A DNA stretch of 54,820 bases from Verrucomicrobiota bacterium JB023 (GTDB lineage: Bacteria > Verrucomicrobiota > Verrucomicrobiia > Verrucomicrobiales > Akkermansiaceae). The number at the start of each line of letters is the position of its first letter. Within the stretch, counting starts at the first letter, position 1. The notes under the pieces were generated by a model that was not told the DNA's origin, did not search any database, and saw nothing but the letters and a program-made list of their open reading frames with translations. Below are positions 45,805-54,321 of this stretch, in pieces. The stretch lies in the NCBI GenBank assembly GCA_030673895.1, contig JAUTCR010000069.1:1-54820 (forward strand), given 5' to 3'. The position numbers and the translations under genes are program-made.

Positions 45805-45833
45805 GACATTTCCTCCCTGCTCGCCTATGCCCA
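45805..45833 (+). promoter_or_regulatory. rpsB promoter
   Basis: TTGACA at 45805-45810 and TATGCC at 45828-45833 are separated by exactly 17 nt. Transcription would start near 45840, leaving a leader of about 100 nt before rpsB. Confidence 0.75.
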
Positions 45834-45849
45834 CCGCCCCTTCGGCTTG

Positions 45850-45897
45850 CGCCGCCTTATCAACCAATGAAAATTCGCCGGAAGGGTCCAGGCGGCG
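45850..45897 (+). promoter_or_regulatory. Possible structured rpsB leader
   Basis: CGCCGCC (45850-45856) pairs with GGCGGCG (45891-45897) over a 34-nt loop in the 5' untranslated leader. Ribosomal protein S2 represses its own mRNA in other bacteria, so a regulatory RNA is plausible. The pairing alone is weak evidence. Confidence 0.35.
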
Positions 45898-45943
45898 GGA
45901 TTTTCGAAAGCGCCCGACGTGCTTTAACGCGGGACCAGAGAAT

Positions 45944-46627
45944 ATGGTAAATGACTTATTGAAAGAGATGGTTGAGGCTGGAGTTCACTACGGACACCAG
46001 ACCCGCAAGTGGAATCCCAAGATGAAGCCCTTCCTCATGAAGGATAAAGGCGGCATCTTCATCATCAACCTTGAGCAGACCGTACGCCAGCTCGACAAGG
46101 CCGCCGAATTCCTCGCGGGCCTTGCCAAGAACAACAAGAAGGTTCTCTTCGTTGGTTGTAAGCACCAGGCCCAGAAGGCCGTGCAGGAAGCCGCGGAAGC
46201 AACCGGCCAATTTTACGTCAACCACCGTTGGCTCGGTGGCATGATGACCAACCTGACCACCATCCGTCAGTCCGTTGAGCGTCTGCGCTACCTCGAGAAC
46301 ATCGAGAAGCAGCCTGAGTTCAAGAACATGTCCAAGAAGGAACTCGCCGCTCTGAATCGTGAGAAAGAAAAGCTGCAGCGCAACCTTCACGGTATCCGGG
46401 GCATGGAGAAGAAGCCTGACGCGATGATCGTCGTCGACTCCGCTCGCGAGTCCATCGCCGTCGCGGAAGCCCGTCGCCTTGGTGTGCCCGTCATCGCTCT
46501 GATCGACACCAATGGAGACCCCTCCATCATCGACCACCCCATCCCTGCCAACGACGACTCGATGCGCTCCATCCGTCTCGTCCTTCAGAATCTCGTCGAT
46601 GCCTTCCTTGCGGCAGGCAAAAACTAA
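45944..46627 (+). CDS. rpsB: 30S ribosomal protein S2
   Basis: 227 aa from the ATG at 45944 ([27 protein letters not shown]). Family marks: [93 protein letters not shown]2 is assembled late on the small subunit. The frame continues upstream without a natural start, so the ATG next to the AGAGAAT-like region was chosen. tsf follows 30 nt later. Confidence 0.97.
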   Translation: MVNDLLKEMVEAGVHYGHQTRKWNPKMKPFLMKDKGGIFIINLEQTVRQLDKAAEFLAGLAKNNKKVLFVGCKHQAQKAVQEAAEATGQFYVNHRWLGGMMTNLTTIRQSVERLRYLENIEKQPEFKNMSKKELAALNREKEKLQRNLHGIRGMEKKPDAMIVVDSARESIAVAEARRLGVPVIALIDTNGDPSIIDHPIPANDDSMRSIRLVLQNLVDAFLAAGKN

Positions 46628-46657
46628 ATCCAAAAGAAATCACACCTCTTCAGAACC

Positions 46658-47527
46658 ATGGCGATCACCGCATCCCAAGTTAAAGAACTCCGCGAGCGCA
46701 CGAACGTGGGCATGATGGAGTGCAAGAAAGCACTCTCCGAAACCAACGGCGACCTCGACGCAGCAATCAAGCTTCTCCGCGAGCGCGGCGAACTCAAAGC
46801 AGCGAAGAAGGCTGACCGGGACGCCAAGGAAGGCCTCGTTGCAGCCAAGCTCTCCGCCGACGGCAAGACCGGCGTAATGGTGGAAGTGAACTGCGAAACC
46901 GACTTCGTTGCCAAAAACGACAACTTCGTCGCCTTCGTCAACGAGTTGCTCGACACCGTCGCATCTTCCGACGCCCAAGACCTCGAGTCGGCCCTCGCCG
47001 TCTCTCATGGCGACAGCAATGTCGACGCTTTCGTCAAAGCCAAGGTCATTGAGCTCGGCGAGAACCTTCAGTTCTCCCGCTTTATCCGCTTTGACGTTGA
47101 AGGCGAAGGAGCCATTGCCTCCTACATCCACCTTGGCGGCAAGGTTGGCGTTCTTCTCGAGGTTGGCTGCGACAAAGCAGACACACCTGCCCAAGCCGGC
47201 TTCCAAGACCTCGTCAAGGACCTGACCCTGCACATCGCCGCAGCTGCTCCTGCTGGTCTCAACCGGGAGGACATCCCTGCTGAGCTCGTCGAGGCAGAGA
47301 AAGAAGTCTTCCGCAAGCAGATGGAGAACAGCGGCAAGCCTGCCGATATCATCGAGAAGATCATCACCGGCAAGCTCGGAAAATTCTACAGCGAGCAGTG
47401 CCTGGTCGACCAAGGTTTCGTCAAGGAGCCTGACACATCGATTTCCGGACTGCTTGAGGCAAAAGGCAAGGAGCTTGGTGACACCCTCACCATCCGCCGC
47501 TTTGCCCGCTTCGCCGTCGGTAGCTAA
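46658..47527 (+). CDS. tsf: Elongation factor Ts
   Basis: 289 aa. The N-terminal UBA-like segment (VKELRERTNVGMMECKKALSE), the conserved VNCETDFVAKND and the C-terminal EQCLVDQGFVKEP are diagnostic. EF-Ts recycles EF-Tu by exchanging GDP for GTP. It is co-transcribed with rpsB, the common bacterial order, and a strong terminator closes the operon. Confidence 0.97.
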   Translation: MAITASQVKELRERTNVGMMECKKALSETNGDLDAAIKLLRERGELKAAKKADRDAKEGLVAAKLSADGKTGVMVEVNCETDFVAKNDNFVAFVNELLDTVASSDAQDLESALAVSHGDSNVDAFVKAKVIELGENLQFSRFIRFDVEGEGAIASYIHLGGKVGVLLEVGCDKADTPAQAGFQDLVKDLTLHIAAAAPAGLNREDIPAELVEAEKEVFRKQMENSGKPADIIEKIITGKLGKFYSEQCLVDQGFVKEPDTSISGLLEAKGKELGDTLTIRRFARFAVGS

Positions 47528-47571
47528 AGCTTCTGACCCTCAAGCTTCTGCTTGATTATCCTCTAAGGAAT

Positions 47572-47599
47572 AAAGCCCGCCAATCGGCGGGCTTTTTTT
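47572..47599 (+). terminator. Rho-independent terminator after tsf
   Basis: A 10-bp stem (AAAGCCCGCC, AATC loop, GGCGGGCTTT) with the T run extending to seven T. Confidence 0.95.
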
Positions 47600-47666
47600 G
47601 TCGCCAGAGAGATTGCCCACTCCCCTTCCCCCTCCCCGGCACCTCAATTTGAGCGTCCCCCACAAC

Positions 47667-47694
47667 AGAAAAGCCGGAGGATCACCTCCGGCTT
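47667..47694 (-). terminator. Terminator after the sigma factor gene
   Basis: Perfect 10-bp stem AAGCCGGAGG/CCTCCGGCTT with a TGAT loop on the minus strand, then TT. The sigma gene stops about 30 nt upstream. Confidence 0.85.
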
Positions 47695-47723
47695 CAATCG
47701 AAAATTTAGTGAGGCTGGCAAGC

Positions 47724-48587
47724 TTAGGCCTCGGCGCCACCCATGCCAACGGCCTGTGGAAGTGGCTTCTCTTTCTTCTGAAGAGCCCGGCGCATCTTGT
47801 TCAAGGCCACGTTCTGAAGCTGGCGAATCCGCTCCCGGGTGACTCCGAACTCGCGGCCGACTTCCTCCAAAGTCATTGGCTGGCGACCATTCAGGCCAAA
47901 GCGAGCGTCAATGATCTTCGACTCGCGCTCATCGAGAAGCTCAAGCAACTCATCGAGATGCCCGTGAAGGTTCTTGTCTGAGAGAGCATCGAAGGGGTTG
48001 ACCGCCCGCTCGTCCCCAATCACTTCGCCGTAGCTCCCGCGCTCTTCATCACCAACGGGCTCGTCAAGAGAGGTTGGGCGCTGTGAAGCTCGCTTCAGCA
48101 AAGCCAACTTCTTGGGTGCGAGTCCCAATTCCTCGGAAAGCTCCTCGTCGGTTGGTTCACGGCCCAGCGCTTCTGTCAAAATCATCGAGATACGGCGCAT
48201 CCGGGCAATCTTGTCCACCATGTGGACGGGAAGACGGATGGTCTTGCTCTGGTTAGCCAATGCACGCTTGATCGACTGCTTAATCCACCAGGCACCATAG
48301 GTGCTGAGTTTACCACCCTTGGTCGGGTCGAATCGCTCAACAGCCTTCATCAGGCCGATATTCCCCTCGGAAATGAGGTCGGCGAGCGGGAGGCCATAGC
48401 CAGAATAATCTTGGGCGATTTTGACGACCAAGCGGAGGTTGGCCTTAATCATTCGCGTTCTGGCCTCTTTATCACCCTTTTTAATTTTCTCAGCCAGTTC
48501 GACTTCCTCCTGCGGAGTCAACAAGGGCGTCTTTGAAATTTCCCGCATATAAACTCGCAGGCTACTTTCGGCTTCGTGGTCTCTCAT
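47724..48587 (-). CDS. Sigma-70 family RNA polymerase sigma factor (group 1/2-like, short)
   Basis: 287 aa. Regions 1.2 to 4.2 are present: LRVYMREISKTPLLTPQEE, the core-binding and -10 region with ANLRLVVKIAQDYSGYG, DLISEGNIGLMKAVERFDP and YGAWWIKQSIKRAL, region 3 (IARMRRISMILTEALGREPT) and region 4.2 with LEEVGREFGVTRERIRQLQNVALNKMRRAL. Region 1.1 and the long non-conserved insert of primary sigma factors are absent, which fits an RpoS/group-2-like alternative factor, although verrucomicrobial housekeeping factors can differ. A 370-nt upstream region holds a promoter at 48756-48784. Confidence 0.88.
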   Translation of the reverse strand: MRDHEAESSLRVYMREISKTPLLTPQEEVELAEKIKKGDKEARTRMIKANLRLVVKIAQDYSGYGLPLADLISEGNIGLMKAVERFDPTKGGKLSTYGAWWIKQSIKRALANQSKTIRLPVHMVDKIARMRRISMILTEALGREPTDEELSEELGLAPKKLALLKRASQRPTSLDEPVGDEERGSYGEVIGDERAVNPFDALSDKNLHGHLDELLELLDERESKIIDARFGLNGRQPMTLEEVGREFGVTRERIRQLQNVALNKMRRALQKKEKPLPQAVGMGGAEA

Positions 48588-48958
48588 GATTTTTTGGGTT
48601 CGTGTGAAAGTGGGAAAGATTTCTCTTTGCTAATAGAACGCCTCAGTCGGCTCTCTTATTCCCTATTTATTTTCTGCAACCTACTTTGCAGAAGTCATTC
48701 CACTTCCTTACCCAGAATAAGAACTATTCCAATCCGAAACGCAACCCACTGATAATCAATACCAAGAGAACTGTCACCTGACAAGATTTGCTTTAGATTT
48801 CTAAAACACTTGCTTCAAATTCGGGTCAATTTGTCCCGTGACAGACTAATCCACGGAGACAAAACGCCCTTAGCACGGGCAAGATGCAATCCTCCTAAGA
48901 CTGCAGAAAGCAGTTTGCACGATTACATCAGAGTCACACGATGACCCCGTAGGATAAC
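48588..48958. other. 371-nt non-coding region upstream of the sigma gene
   Basis: Between plsX and the sigma factor, both on the minus strand. It is more A+T-rich than its neighbours. It holds a candidate promoter (48756-48784) and an A/T-rich stretch 48640-48660. I found no gene or RNA here that I can name; an unannotated small RNA or long leader is possible. Confidence 0.4.
48756..48784 (-). promoter_or_regulatory. Candidate promoter for the sigma factor gene
   Basis: Minus strand TTGTCA (48784-48779) and TATTGA (48761-48756) with a 17-nt spacer. It leaves an untranslated leader of roughly 160 nt. A second possible pair, TTGACC with TTTAGA, lies nearby upstream. Confidence 0.45.
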
Positions 48959-50011
48959 TCAACTTCCCTCCGAAGGCAACTTAACCTTGGGAAGAGTCAA
49001 TTCGTGGAGAGCATGCTCAATCTGATGATTGACCTCATTCCGAATCGATTTGCTGGCCATCGTCAATGCGTTGCGGATTGCCAGCGCGGAGGAAGAGCCA
49101 TGGGAGATGATGACTGTCCCCCGAACGCCCAGAAGGGGTGAACCTCCGTAGGTTTCGTAATTCGTTCGGTCTTTGACCGCTCCAAAAGCTCCTTTACTCA
49201 GGAGCGCTCCCATCACGCGGAAGGGATTGCGTTTGAACTCACGCTTGAGCCATTTGCTCATCGCCTTTGCGGTCGCTTCGCAAGATTTCAGCACCACATT
49301 CCCCGTGAAGCCGTCGCACAGGCACACATCGAGATGAGTCTCAAAAAGATCGTGTCCCTCGACATTGCCGCGAAAATCAAAATTGGCGCGACCTGATTCG
49401 ACCATGTGTTTAAGGAGAATCAGAGCTTCCTTGGTCAACGTGGTGCCCTTCTCATCCTCTTCGCCATTCGACATGATGCCGACCACTGGCTTTCCTTGCA
49501 CACCGAGCACTTGGCGCGCGTAAACCGCTCCCATCACCGCATAGGTTGCGAGATGCTTGGCCTTGGCTTCCGGATTTGCTCCCGCATCCAAGATATTGCA
49601 CGTCCCGAACTCATTCGGGATCGGAGAGGCGATTCCCGCGCGTTCGACGCCTTTGAGAAGGCGGAGCTTAATGGTGGCACAGGCGACAGCCGCGCCCGTA
49701 TTCCCGGCGGAGACCACGGCCTGCGCCTCCCCTTGCTTCACCAGGTCGGTCGCTATCGAGATTGAGGAATCCCGCTTTCTGCGGACAGACTTGGCGCCGG
49801 ACTCCTCCATCCCAATCACTTGGGAGGCGTGCAGAATCTGGGCACGCCGATCGGTCAGCTTGTGTCTTGTACAAGCTTCCCGGAGAGTCGCATCATCACC
49901 GACGAGGATGATTTTCTCGAGTTCTGGATGAATTTTGAGAGCGTCGCGGGCTCCGATGACGTTCACATCGGGGGCATTGTCCCCTCCCATTGCATCCAGC
50001 GCGATAATCAT
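48959..50011 (-). CDS. plsX: Phosphate acyltransferase PlsX
   Basis: 350 aa from the ATG at 50011 (MIIALDAMGGDNAPD). Family signatures: LDAMGGDNAP, VSAGNTGA, GTCNILDAGANPEAKAKHLATYAVMG, DGFTGNVVLKSCE. PlsX converts acyl-ACP to acyl-phosphate for phospholipid synthesis. It follows rpmF and the DUF177 gene in the usual order, with 78 nt separating it from rpmF. Confidence 0.96.
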   Translation of the reverse strand: MIIALDAMGGDNAPDVNVIGARDALKIHPELEKIILVGDDATLREACTRHKLTDRRAQILHASQVIGMEESGAKSVRRKRDSSISIATDLVKQGEAQAVVSAGNTGAAVACATIKLRLLKGVERAGIASPIPNEFGTCNILDAGANPEAKAKHLATYAVMGAVYARQVLGVQGKPVVGIMSNGEEDEKGTTLTKEALILLKHMVESGRANFDFRGNVEGHDLFETHLDVCLCDGFTGNVVLKSCEATAKAMSKWLKREFKRNPFRVMGALLSKGAFGAVKDRTNYETYGGSPLLGVRGTVIISHGSSSALAIRNALTMASKSIRNEVNHQIEHALHELTLPKVKLPSEGS

Positions 50012-50089
50012 ACTCGTGGCTAGTTGACGAAAAACGGCGACAGTTTGCAACCGTCGCCGCTGAATCGTTCGTTCGAGCCGGAACCCCTA

Positions 50090-50272
50090 TTAGAGGACAT
50101 CGACCTCGATGACCTGACGCTCGCGATAAGTGCCACAAGAAGGGCAAGCGATGTGGCCGGGGATGCGGGAACCGCACTCGGGGCATTCCTTGAGCAAAGG
50201 CTTGCGCCAGCGGTTGCCGGCCAAGCGCATCTTCTGCTTGGACTTGGAGGTTCTGCGTTTCGGTGCTGCCAT
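50090..50272 (-). CDS. rpmF: 50S ribosomal protein L32
   Basis: 60 aa from the ATG at 50272 ([16 protein letters not shown]). The C-terminal zinc ribbon has [18 protein letters not shown], four cysteines, so this is the zinc-binding form. Upstream in-frame codons belong to a longer open frame and are not used. It lies between DUF177 and plsX as in many bacteria. Confidence 0.96.
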   Translation of the reverse strand: MAAPKRRTSKSKQKMRLAGNRWRKPLLKECPECGSRIPGHIACPSCGTYRERQVIEVDVL

Positions 50273-50300
50273 AGTATTAAGAAGGTTAGATTTAGAGAGG

Positions 50301-50810
50301 TTAAGGCTCTGGATTCTCGCGGGATGAGAGTTCAATGGAATCCAGGGCATCCCAGCGACTATCCCCTCCCGCAGGGGGCGGGGTGTTTAGCTCATCTCCC
50401 TGTGACTTGTCCACTGCTAAATAACGCGGATCGATTTCACAGTCTTGGGGAGTGTCTGCCAATTCGCAAGTCGGGAAGTTCGGCATCTCGATAAGAAGCT
50501 CTTCACGAAGGGCTTCGGTCGCATCAATTTTGGTCTCGCCCTTAATCTCGAGGGAAATGGCCGCGTCCTTGAGTTCGAGCGTCATCTCGAATGGGTGCAA
50601 GGTCCGCACGCACTCCATCTCGAAGAGGCAGGAGAGACGCCCCTGAAGCAAAAGCTCGTCTCCAAAGCGCTGGGCATAAAGACGGTAGGAGAAGTCTCCC
50701 AGTGGTTTCGGATCTTTCTCGGTAAGCTCGAAAACGGTTGGTTCGAGCTTTCCAGAGAATTCCTTTCCCTCTTCAGGAAGCTCATCCAGGTCGATAAGGA
50801 GTTTGTTCAT
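50301..50810 (-). CDS. DUF177/YceD family protein
   Basis: 169 aa from the ATG at 50810 ([12 protein letters not shown]). The YceD pattern shows in [19 protein letters not shown], a region normally with two Cys pairs, and acidic C-terminal [19 protein letters not shown]. The Cys pair count is low. In other bacteria this gene is co-transcribed with rpmF and linked to 23S rRNA processing. The order DUF177-rpmF-plsX is conserved here. It is divergent from aat by 48 nt. Confidence 0.85.
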   Translation of the reverse strand: MNKLLIDLDELPEEGKEFSGKLEPTVFELTEKDPKPLGDFSYRLYAQRFGDELLLQGRLSCLFEMECVRTLHPFEMTLELKDAAISLEIKGETKIDATEALREELLIEMPNFPTCELADTPQDCEIDPRYLAVDKSQGDELNTPPPAGGDSRWDALDSIELSSRENPEP

Positions 50811-50858
50811 TGCAGAATTGTAGGTTGCGTGAGCGGAAAAGCCTATTGAAATGACGGG

Positions 50859-51452
50859 GTGGAACAGATTCCCCCACATGTCCTGCTAGGCGCGTATTCC
50901 GAAGGTGTTTTCCCGATGGCCGAGAACGGAGAAATCTACTGGTTTTCTCCCCTGAAGCGAGGAGTGATTCCGCTTGATGAGCGATTTCATATCCCTCGCG
51001 GTCTGCGCAAGACCCTGCGCCGCGACCCGTTCGAGGTCCGCTTTGACACCGCCTTCCGCGAGGTGATGCAAGGGTGCGCCAGCCGCGAAGAGACCTGGAT
51101 CGATGAAATCATCATGACCAGCTACTGCGGCCTCTTTGAGATGGGCTTTGCTCATTCCGTAGAATGCTGGGATGACGATGGCCTTCAGGGAGGACTCTAT
51201 GGAGTCCGGCTGGGGAAAGCGTTCTTTGGAGAATCGATGTTCAGCCGCAAGACCGATGCCTCGAAGGTCGCGCTAGTCCACCTTGTCGAATGGATGCGGG
51301 AGGACGGGATGACCCTCCTGGACACGCAGTGGATGACCGACCACCTACGTCAATTCGGAGGCTACGAGATCCCCAGAGGCATCTACCACGACCTTTTAGC
51401 CGAAGCCATCGAAGGCGAGGAAGTTCCAGAAAGCAGCCTCTTCAGCACTTGA
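50859..51452 (+). CDS. aat: Leucyl/phenylalanyl-tRNA-protein transferase
   Basis: 197 aa from GTG. Signatures include GAYSEGVFPMAENGEIYWFSP, an HIPRGLRKTLRR segment, HSVECWDDDGLQGGLYGVRLGKAFFGESMFSRKTDASKVAL and LDTQWMTDHLRQFGGYEI. Aat adds Leu or Phe to proteins with N-terminal Lys or Arg and marks them for ClpS/ClpAP (N-degron) decay. It converges with the Nudix gene with no gap. The N-terminus lacks the leading residues of longer homologues, so the start may be a few codons off. Confidence 0.93.
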   Translation: MEQIPPHVLLGAYSEGVFPMAENGEIYWFSPLKRGVIPLDERFHIPRGLRKTLRRDPFEVRFDTAFREVMQGCASREETWIDEIIMTSYCGLFEMGFAHSVECWDDDGLQGGLYGVRLGKAFFGESMFSRKTDASKVALVHLVEWMREDGMTLLDTQWMTDHLRQFGGYEIPRGIYHDLLAEAIEGEEVPESSLFST

Positions 51453-52061
51453 TTAGAAAAGCGCCTGCACGCAGTGCGCCGACCATGTTTCCAAATGCGG
51501 CAACAGCTCGCCTAGGAGTCGCTCACGGCTCTGGAAGGCAAGATTGGCCAAAGCATCTTCATTCGAGGAAACATCGGCGCTGTCCAAATCAAACAAGTGC
51601 ACAATCCCGAGATGCACTTTGCCAACATTATTGGAATCGTCATTGATGAGGCCGATAATCCGATTGCTGTGTCCCCCATCGATTGTCAGCTCCTCGGCGA
51701 TTTCACGCTCGACAGCGGCATAGTAGGTCGCCTCGCCCAAGTGCTCCTCTCCGGCATCGACTGGGTTGATGTGGCCGCCGATCCCGACCGAACCCTTCGC
51801 GTGCAGTCGGGATTCCCCGGAGCTCTTTCCCCGCGTGTAGTGTAGGAGCGCCCCCTGGTAGTGAAACAGGCAGTAAGGAATCAGCTGCTTGTGAGATGGG
51901 TCTTCCTCTGCCACAGCGCGATCCATGAAGAAATTGTTGCCCGGATCGAGCAGAGCCTGAAGATAGCGGTCGGCATCCGCACAAAAACCCTCGAAGGCCC
52001 CCAGCTCATCAAAGAGCGCGCGAGGGACCACGAGGATTTGCTCACCTTGGTATTTTGACAT
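51453..52061 (-). CDS. Nudix hydrolase-like protein
   Basis: 202 aa from the ATG at 52061 (MSKYQGEQILVVPRALF); 52094 is an upstream alternative. The Nudix box is seen as GIGGHINPVD with downstream AAVEREIAEELTIDG, which gives the G-x5-E-x7-REUxEE pattern except for a longer insert. The N-terminal part (YLQALLDPGNNFFMDRAVAEEDPSHKQLIPY) is shared with a group of verrucomicrobial and other bacterial proteins annotated as phosphoesterases. Hydrolysis of a nucleoside diphosphate derivative is likely, the substrate unknown. It is 51 nt downstream of the DUF5069 gene. Confidence 0.82.
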   Translation of the reverse strand: MSKYQGEQILVVPRALFDELGAFEGFCADADRYLQALLDPGNNFFMDRAVAEEDPSHKQLIPYCLFHYQGALLHYTRGKSSGESRLHAKGSVGIGGHINPVDAGEEHLGEATYYAAVEREIAEELTIDGGHSNRIIGLINDDSNNVGKVHLGIVHLFDLDSADVSSNEDALANLAFQSRERLLGELLPHLETWSAHCVQALF

Positions 52062-52112
52062 CGCGGGCATCTCATCCCGCAATGCCAAATCCATAAAGCT
52101 CTGTTTCCGCCA

Positions 52113-52628
52113 TCAACCCTTCTGGGATTTGACGTAAGCGAGGATCTGCTCGTCATCATCGCCAGCTGCCCAGACATTGCGGAGGAAGTCCGCAGGGTGG
52201 ATATCCCCGTTTTGCCGCAGGAACTTCCGGTCTCCGCCACATCCGAACATGATGTCGGGATCAAGCTCGCCAGCCAGCTTGTGCCGCGCCTTCTTGATGA
52301 TACGTGGCAGATAAGTCAGCCCACCCAGTTCATCCCCGAAGGTGGGCAAGTCCTTGGTCGTGATCTCATGAGAAGAGAGCTTGCCCTCCTGCACCACGTT
52401 CAAATAATCACGACGGACCGAGGCCACAAGAAGCGCGGTCGTCGGGTGAGGCGCATTGTCATCCACCCAGTCTTCCACGAAATCAAACAGCTCTCTTGGC
52501 TTGTAGCCAATCGATTCAAGAAAGGCCAAATCCTGCTCGCTGTAGTAATTCGCGAAGTCAGAGTCGCCTCCGCGATATTTCTCAACGCAACGGTCAAACA
52601 GTTCTAAAAAAGTTTCGTTCCAAGTCAT
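52113..52628 (-). CDS. DUF5069 domain protein
   Basis: 171 aa. The C-terminal segment LGGLTYLPRIIKKARHKLAGELDPDIMFGCGGDRKFL matches DUF5069, a small family common in verrucomicrobia and planctomycetes; the quoted pattern is given in two overlapping parts, LGGLTYLPRIIKKARHKLA and ELDPDIMFGCGGDRKFL. The N-terminal 80 residues are acidic and aromatic. No enzyme activity is known for the family. The Nudix gene lies downstream on the same strand. Confidence 0.83.
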   Translation of the reverse strand: MTWNETFLELFDRCVEKYRGGDSDFANYYSEQDLAFLESIGYKPRELFDFVEDWVDDNAPHPTTALLVASVRRDYLNVVQEGKLSSHEITTKDLPTFGDELGGLTYLPRIIKKARHKLAGELDPDIMFGCGGDRKFLRQNGDIHPADFLRNVWAAGDDDEQILAYVKSQKG

Positions 52629-52674
52629 TGGTTCCGCAAGATTGCGCAGTCACGGCAGACTGCCATCAAAAAAA

Positions 52675-53538
52675 TCAGTTCACCTGCTTTGCTTTGCCCA
52701 GCTTGGCTTCCTGCTTGGCCAGAAGCTGCTTCTGATAACGCCCCTGCACGAAGTCAGTGAGCGCGAGCACCACGATAACGAAGTAGAATGTCGTCTTCGT
52801 CATGGGCGTGATTTCATTCCCCGCAATATGAAGGTGGGCCAAGTGTCCCCCCTCGGTGAGGAGCATGATGCCCACCACGAGAAGAATAAAGAGCCCGAGA
52901 ACTTCATACATCCGGTTCTTCTGCAGAAACGAAGACACCCCGTCGGCCAACCAAATCATCAGTCCACCACCGATCAAAATAGCGATAACCATCAGGATGA
53001 GCCGGGGATCGCCAGTCTCCTCGTTGCGAGCGAGGGCCATGGCCGAGAGAATGGAATCGAACGAGAAGATCACGTTCATGATCACAATCATGGCAATCGT
53101 CTTACCAACTGAAGCCGGCTGGTGGTCGCCGTGAGCGAAGTCATGCTCCCCGATCATGTGGAAAATCTCCTTCACCGCCGTATAAAGGATGAAGACCCCT
53201 CCGAAGAGGACGATGAGCGCGTGGAAGTTGAACTCACCATCGATGATGTTCTTAATCGTCCCCCCTTTTTCCTCACCGTGAATGTTCTCCGGGGTGATAT
53301 CCGAGCCAAGATGGATTCCAAAGAGAGGGTCCTTGAACTTCTCCACCAGCGCCACCACGATGAAAAGCAGCACGATACGAAATCCAACCGCCAGACCAAT
53401 GCCCATCCGACGGACGAACGCCTGTTTCTCGGGAACAACCCGCTTCGACTCTAGAGATATATAAAGCAAGTTATCAAAACCCAGAACGGCTTGTAACAGA
53501 ACCAACATGAGGAGGGTAATCACGTATTCAATGATCAT
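52675..53538 (-). CDS. TerC-family integral membrane protein (probable metal exporter)
   Basis: 287 aa with seven or so hydrophobic segments. The two TerC signatures with paired acidic residues are present: LGFDNLLYISLESKRV near the start and IFSFDSILSAMALARN in the middle. A His/Glu/Asp-rich loop (GEHDFAHGDHQ) lies between. TerC relatives such as Alx and MneA export manganese; a role in tellurium resistance is historical. The last 25 residues are basic. It is alone on the minus strand. Confidence 0.88.
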   Translation of the reverse strand: MIIEYVITLLMLVLLQAVLGFDNLLYISLESKRVVPEKQAFVRRMGIGLAVGFRIVLLFIVVALVEKFKDPLFGIHLGSDITPENIHGEEKGGTIKNIIDGEFNFHALIVLFGGVFILYTAVKEIFHMIGEHDFAHGDHQPASVGKTIAMIVIMNVIFSFDSILSAMALARNEETGDPRLILMVIAILIGGGLMIWLADGVSSFLQKNRMYEVLGLFILLVVGIMLLTEGGHLAHLHIAGNEITPMTKTTFYFVIVVLALTDFVQGRYQKQLLAKQEAKLGKAKQVN

Positions 53539-54009
53539 GTCGGGCTGAATCTGGAGTTCATCCCAATCATTGCGAGGAAAAATTGAGGGTGCCGATCAAT
53601 CGGGGACTCAGACGCCTTGAAATGAGCAGCTTCCTCGCAAAGTGAACCCAGAGCCGAGAAAGACCTCATTAAGTCGCAACCAGAGAACACCTCCTTGAAG
53701 CTAAGGCGCAACCTCCTAACACGGCAGAGACAAGCTCGCCGTATTCGGTTCTCGGCCAATGCATCGAAGAAAGCCGGTTCCTCCTTCGACTAATGAAAAG
53801 AATGCCCGAGCAGACTTTGCTAACAATACGCTTTCGCACCCAGAACGAAGCGCAGGCACATCCAATCCCCCACCTCCAGCAGCAGAGTCTACTGCTAGCC
53901 TCTGCCATCCCAATTCACCCAAGCACTTCCCACCCTTCACGTCCCCGGACTGCTGCAGCCTGCTGCAGCTCTCTATCCCCGCAGCCTGCTGCGGGGTGTG
54001 CCATCGCCA
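53539..54009. other. Gene-free stretch with two REP-type hairpins
   Basis: No convincing gene here. Two forward-core hairpins stand at 53952-53969 (stem GCTGCAG, loop CCTG) and 53977-53996 (stem CCCCGCAG, loop CCTG), the same family as near 13 kb. The remaining frames are short and compositional. Confidence 0.6.
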
Positions 54010-54321
54010 TCAAGGCCAGCCCAACCTCAGAAATCCCCCACCGCCTCTCAACCCCGGCCTCCTTCCTCCTGCCAAGTCCCGCAACGACCAGATCCGGTCT
54101 CCCAAAGCCTGCAACGCTCCCCTCGGTTTCCGGGCGCCACTCCTCCGCCTCTCCCCAAACCGCCTCCGATTCCCGGCAAAAAACTCATTAACAAACTCCT
54201 TCCCTCCAATCGCCACCCCGTCACTGAAGTAATGGGCGCGATGCCGGATGACCTCCGCTATCGCCAGGTCGCTCTCGCGGTTCTCCTGTGCCGCCAATTC
54301 CTTCTCCGCCAGCCAACTCAC
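54010..54321 (-). pseudogene. C-terminal remnant of a longer RAYT-type transposase
   Basis: The minus-strand frame reads ESDLAIAEVIRHRAHYFSDG, then VAIGGKEFVNEFFAGNRRRF, then a basic SGARKPRGALQALGDRIWSLRDL. This matches, from memory, the C-terminal extension of longer RAYTs in verrucomicrobia. No HUH or Tyr part is present: the upstream side meets the IS4-type frame at about 54317-54321. The end (after SLRDL) looks frame-shifted or extended. It is therefore a fragment, possibly left after an IS insertion or a deletion. Homology should be checked. Confidence 0.6.

Noticed and set aside
45476-45943. 156-codon N-terminal extension of ribosomal protein S2
   Set aside because: It crosses a promoter and the divergent gene, and S2 proteins begin near the ATG at 45944.
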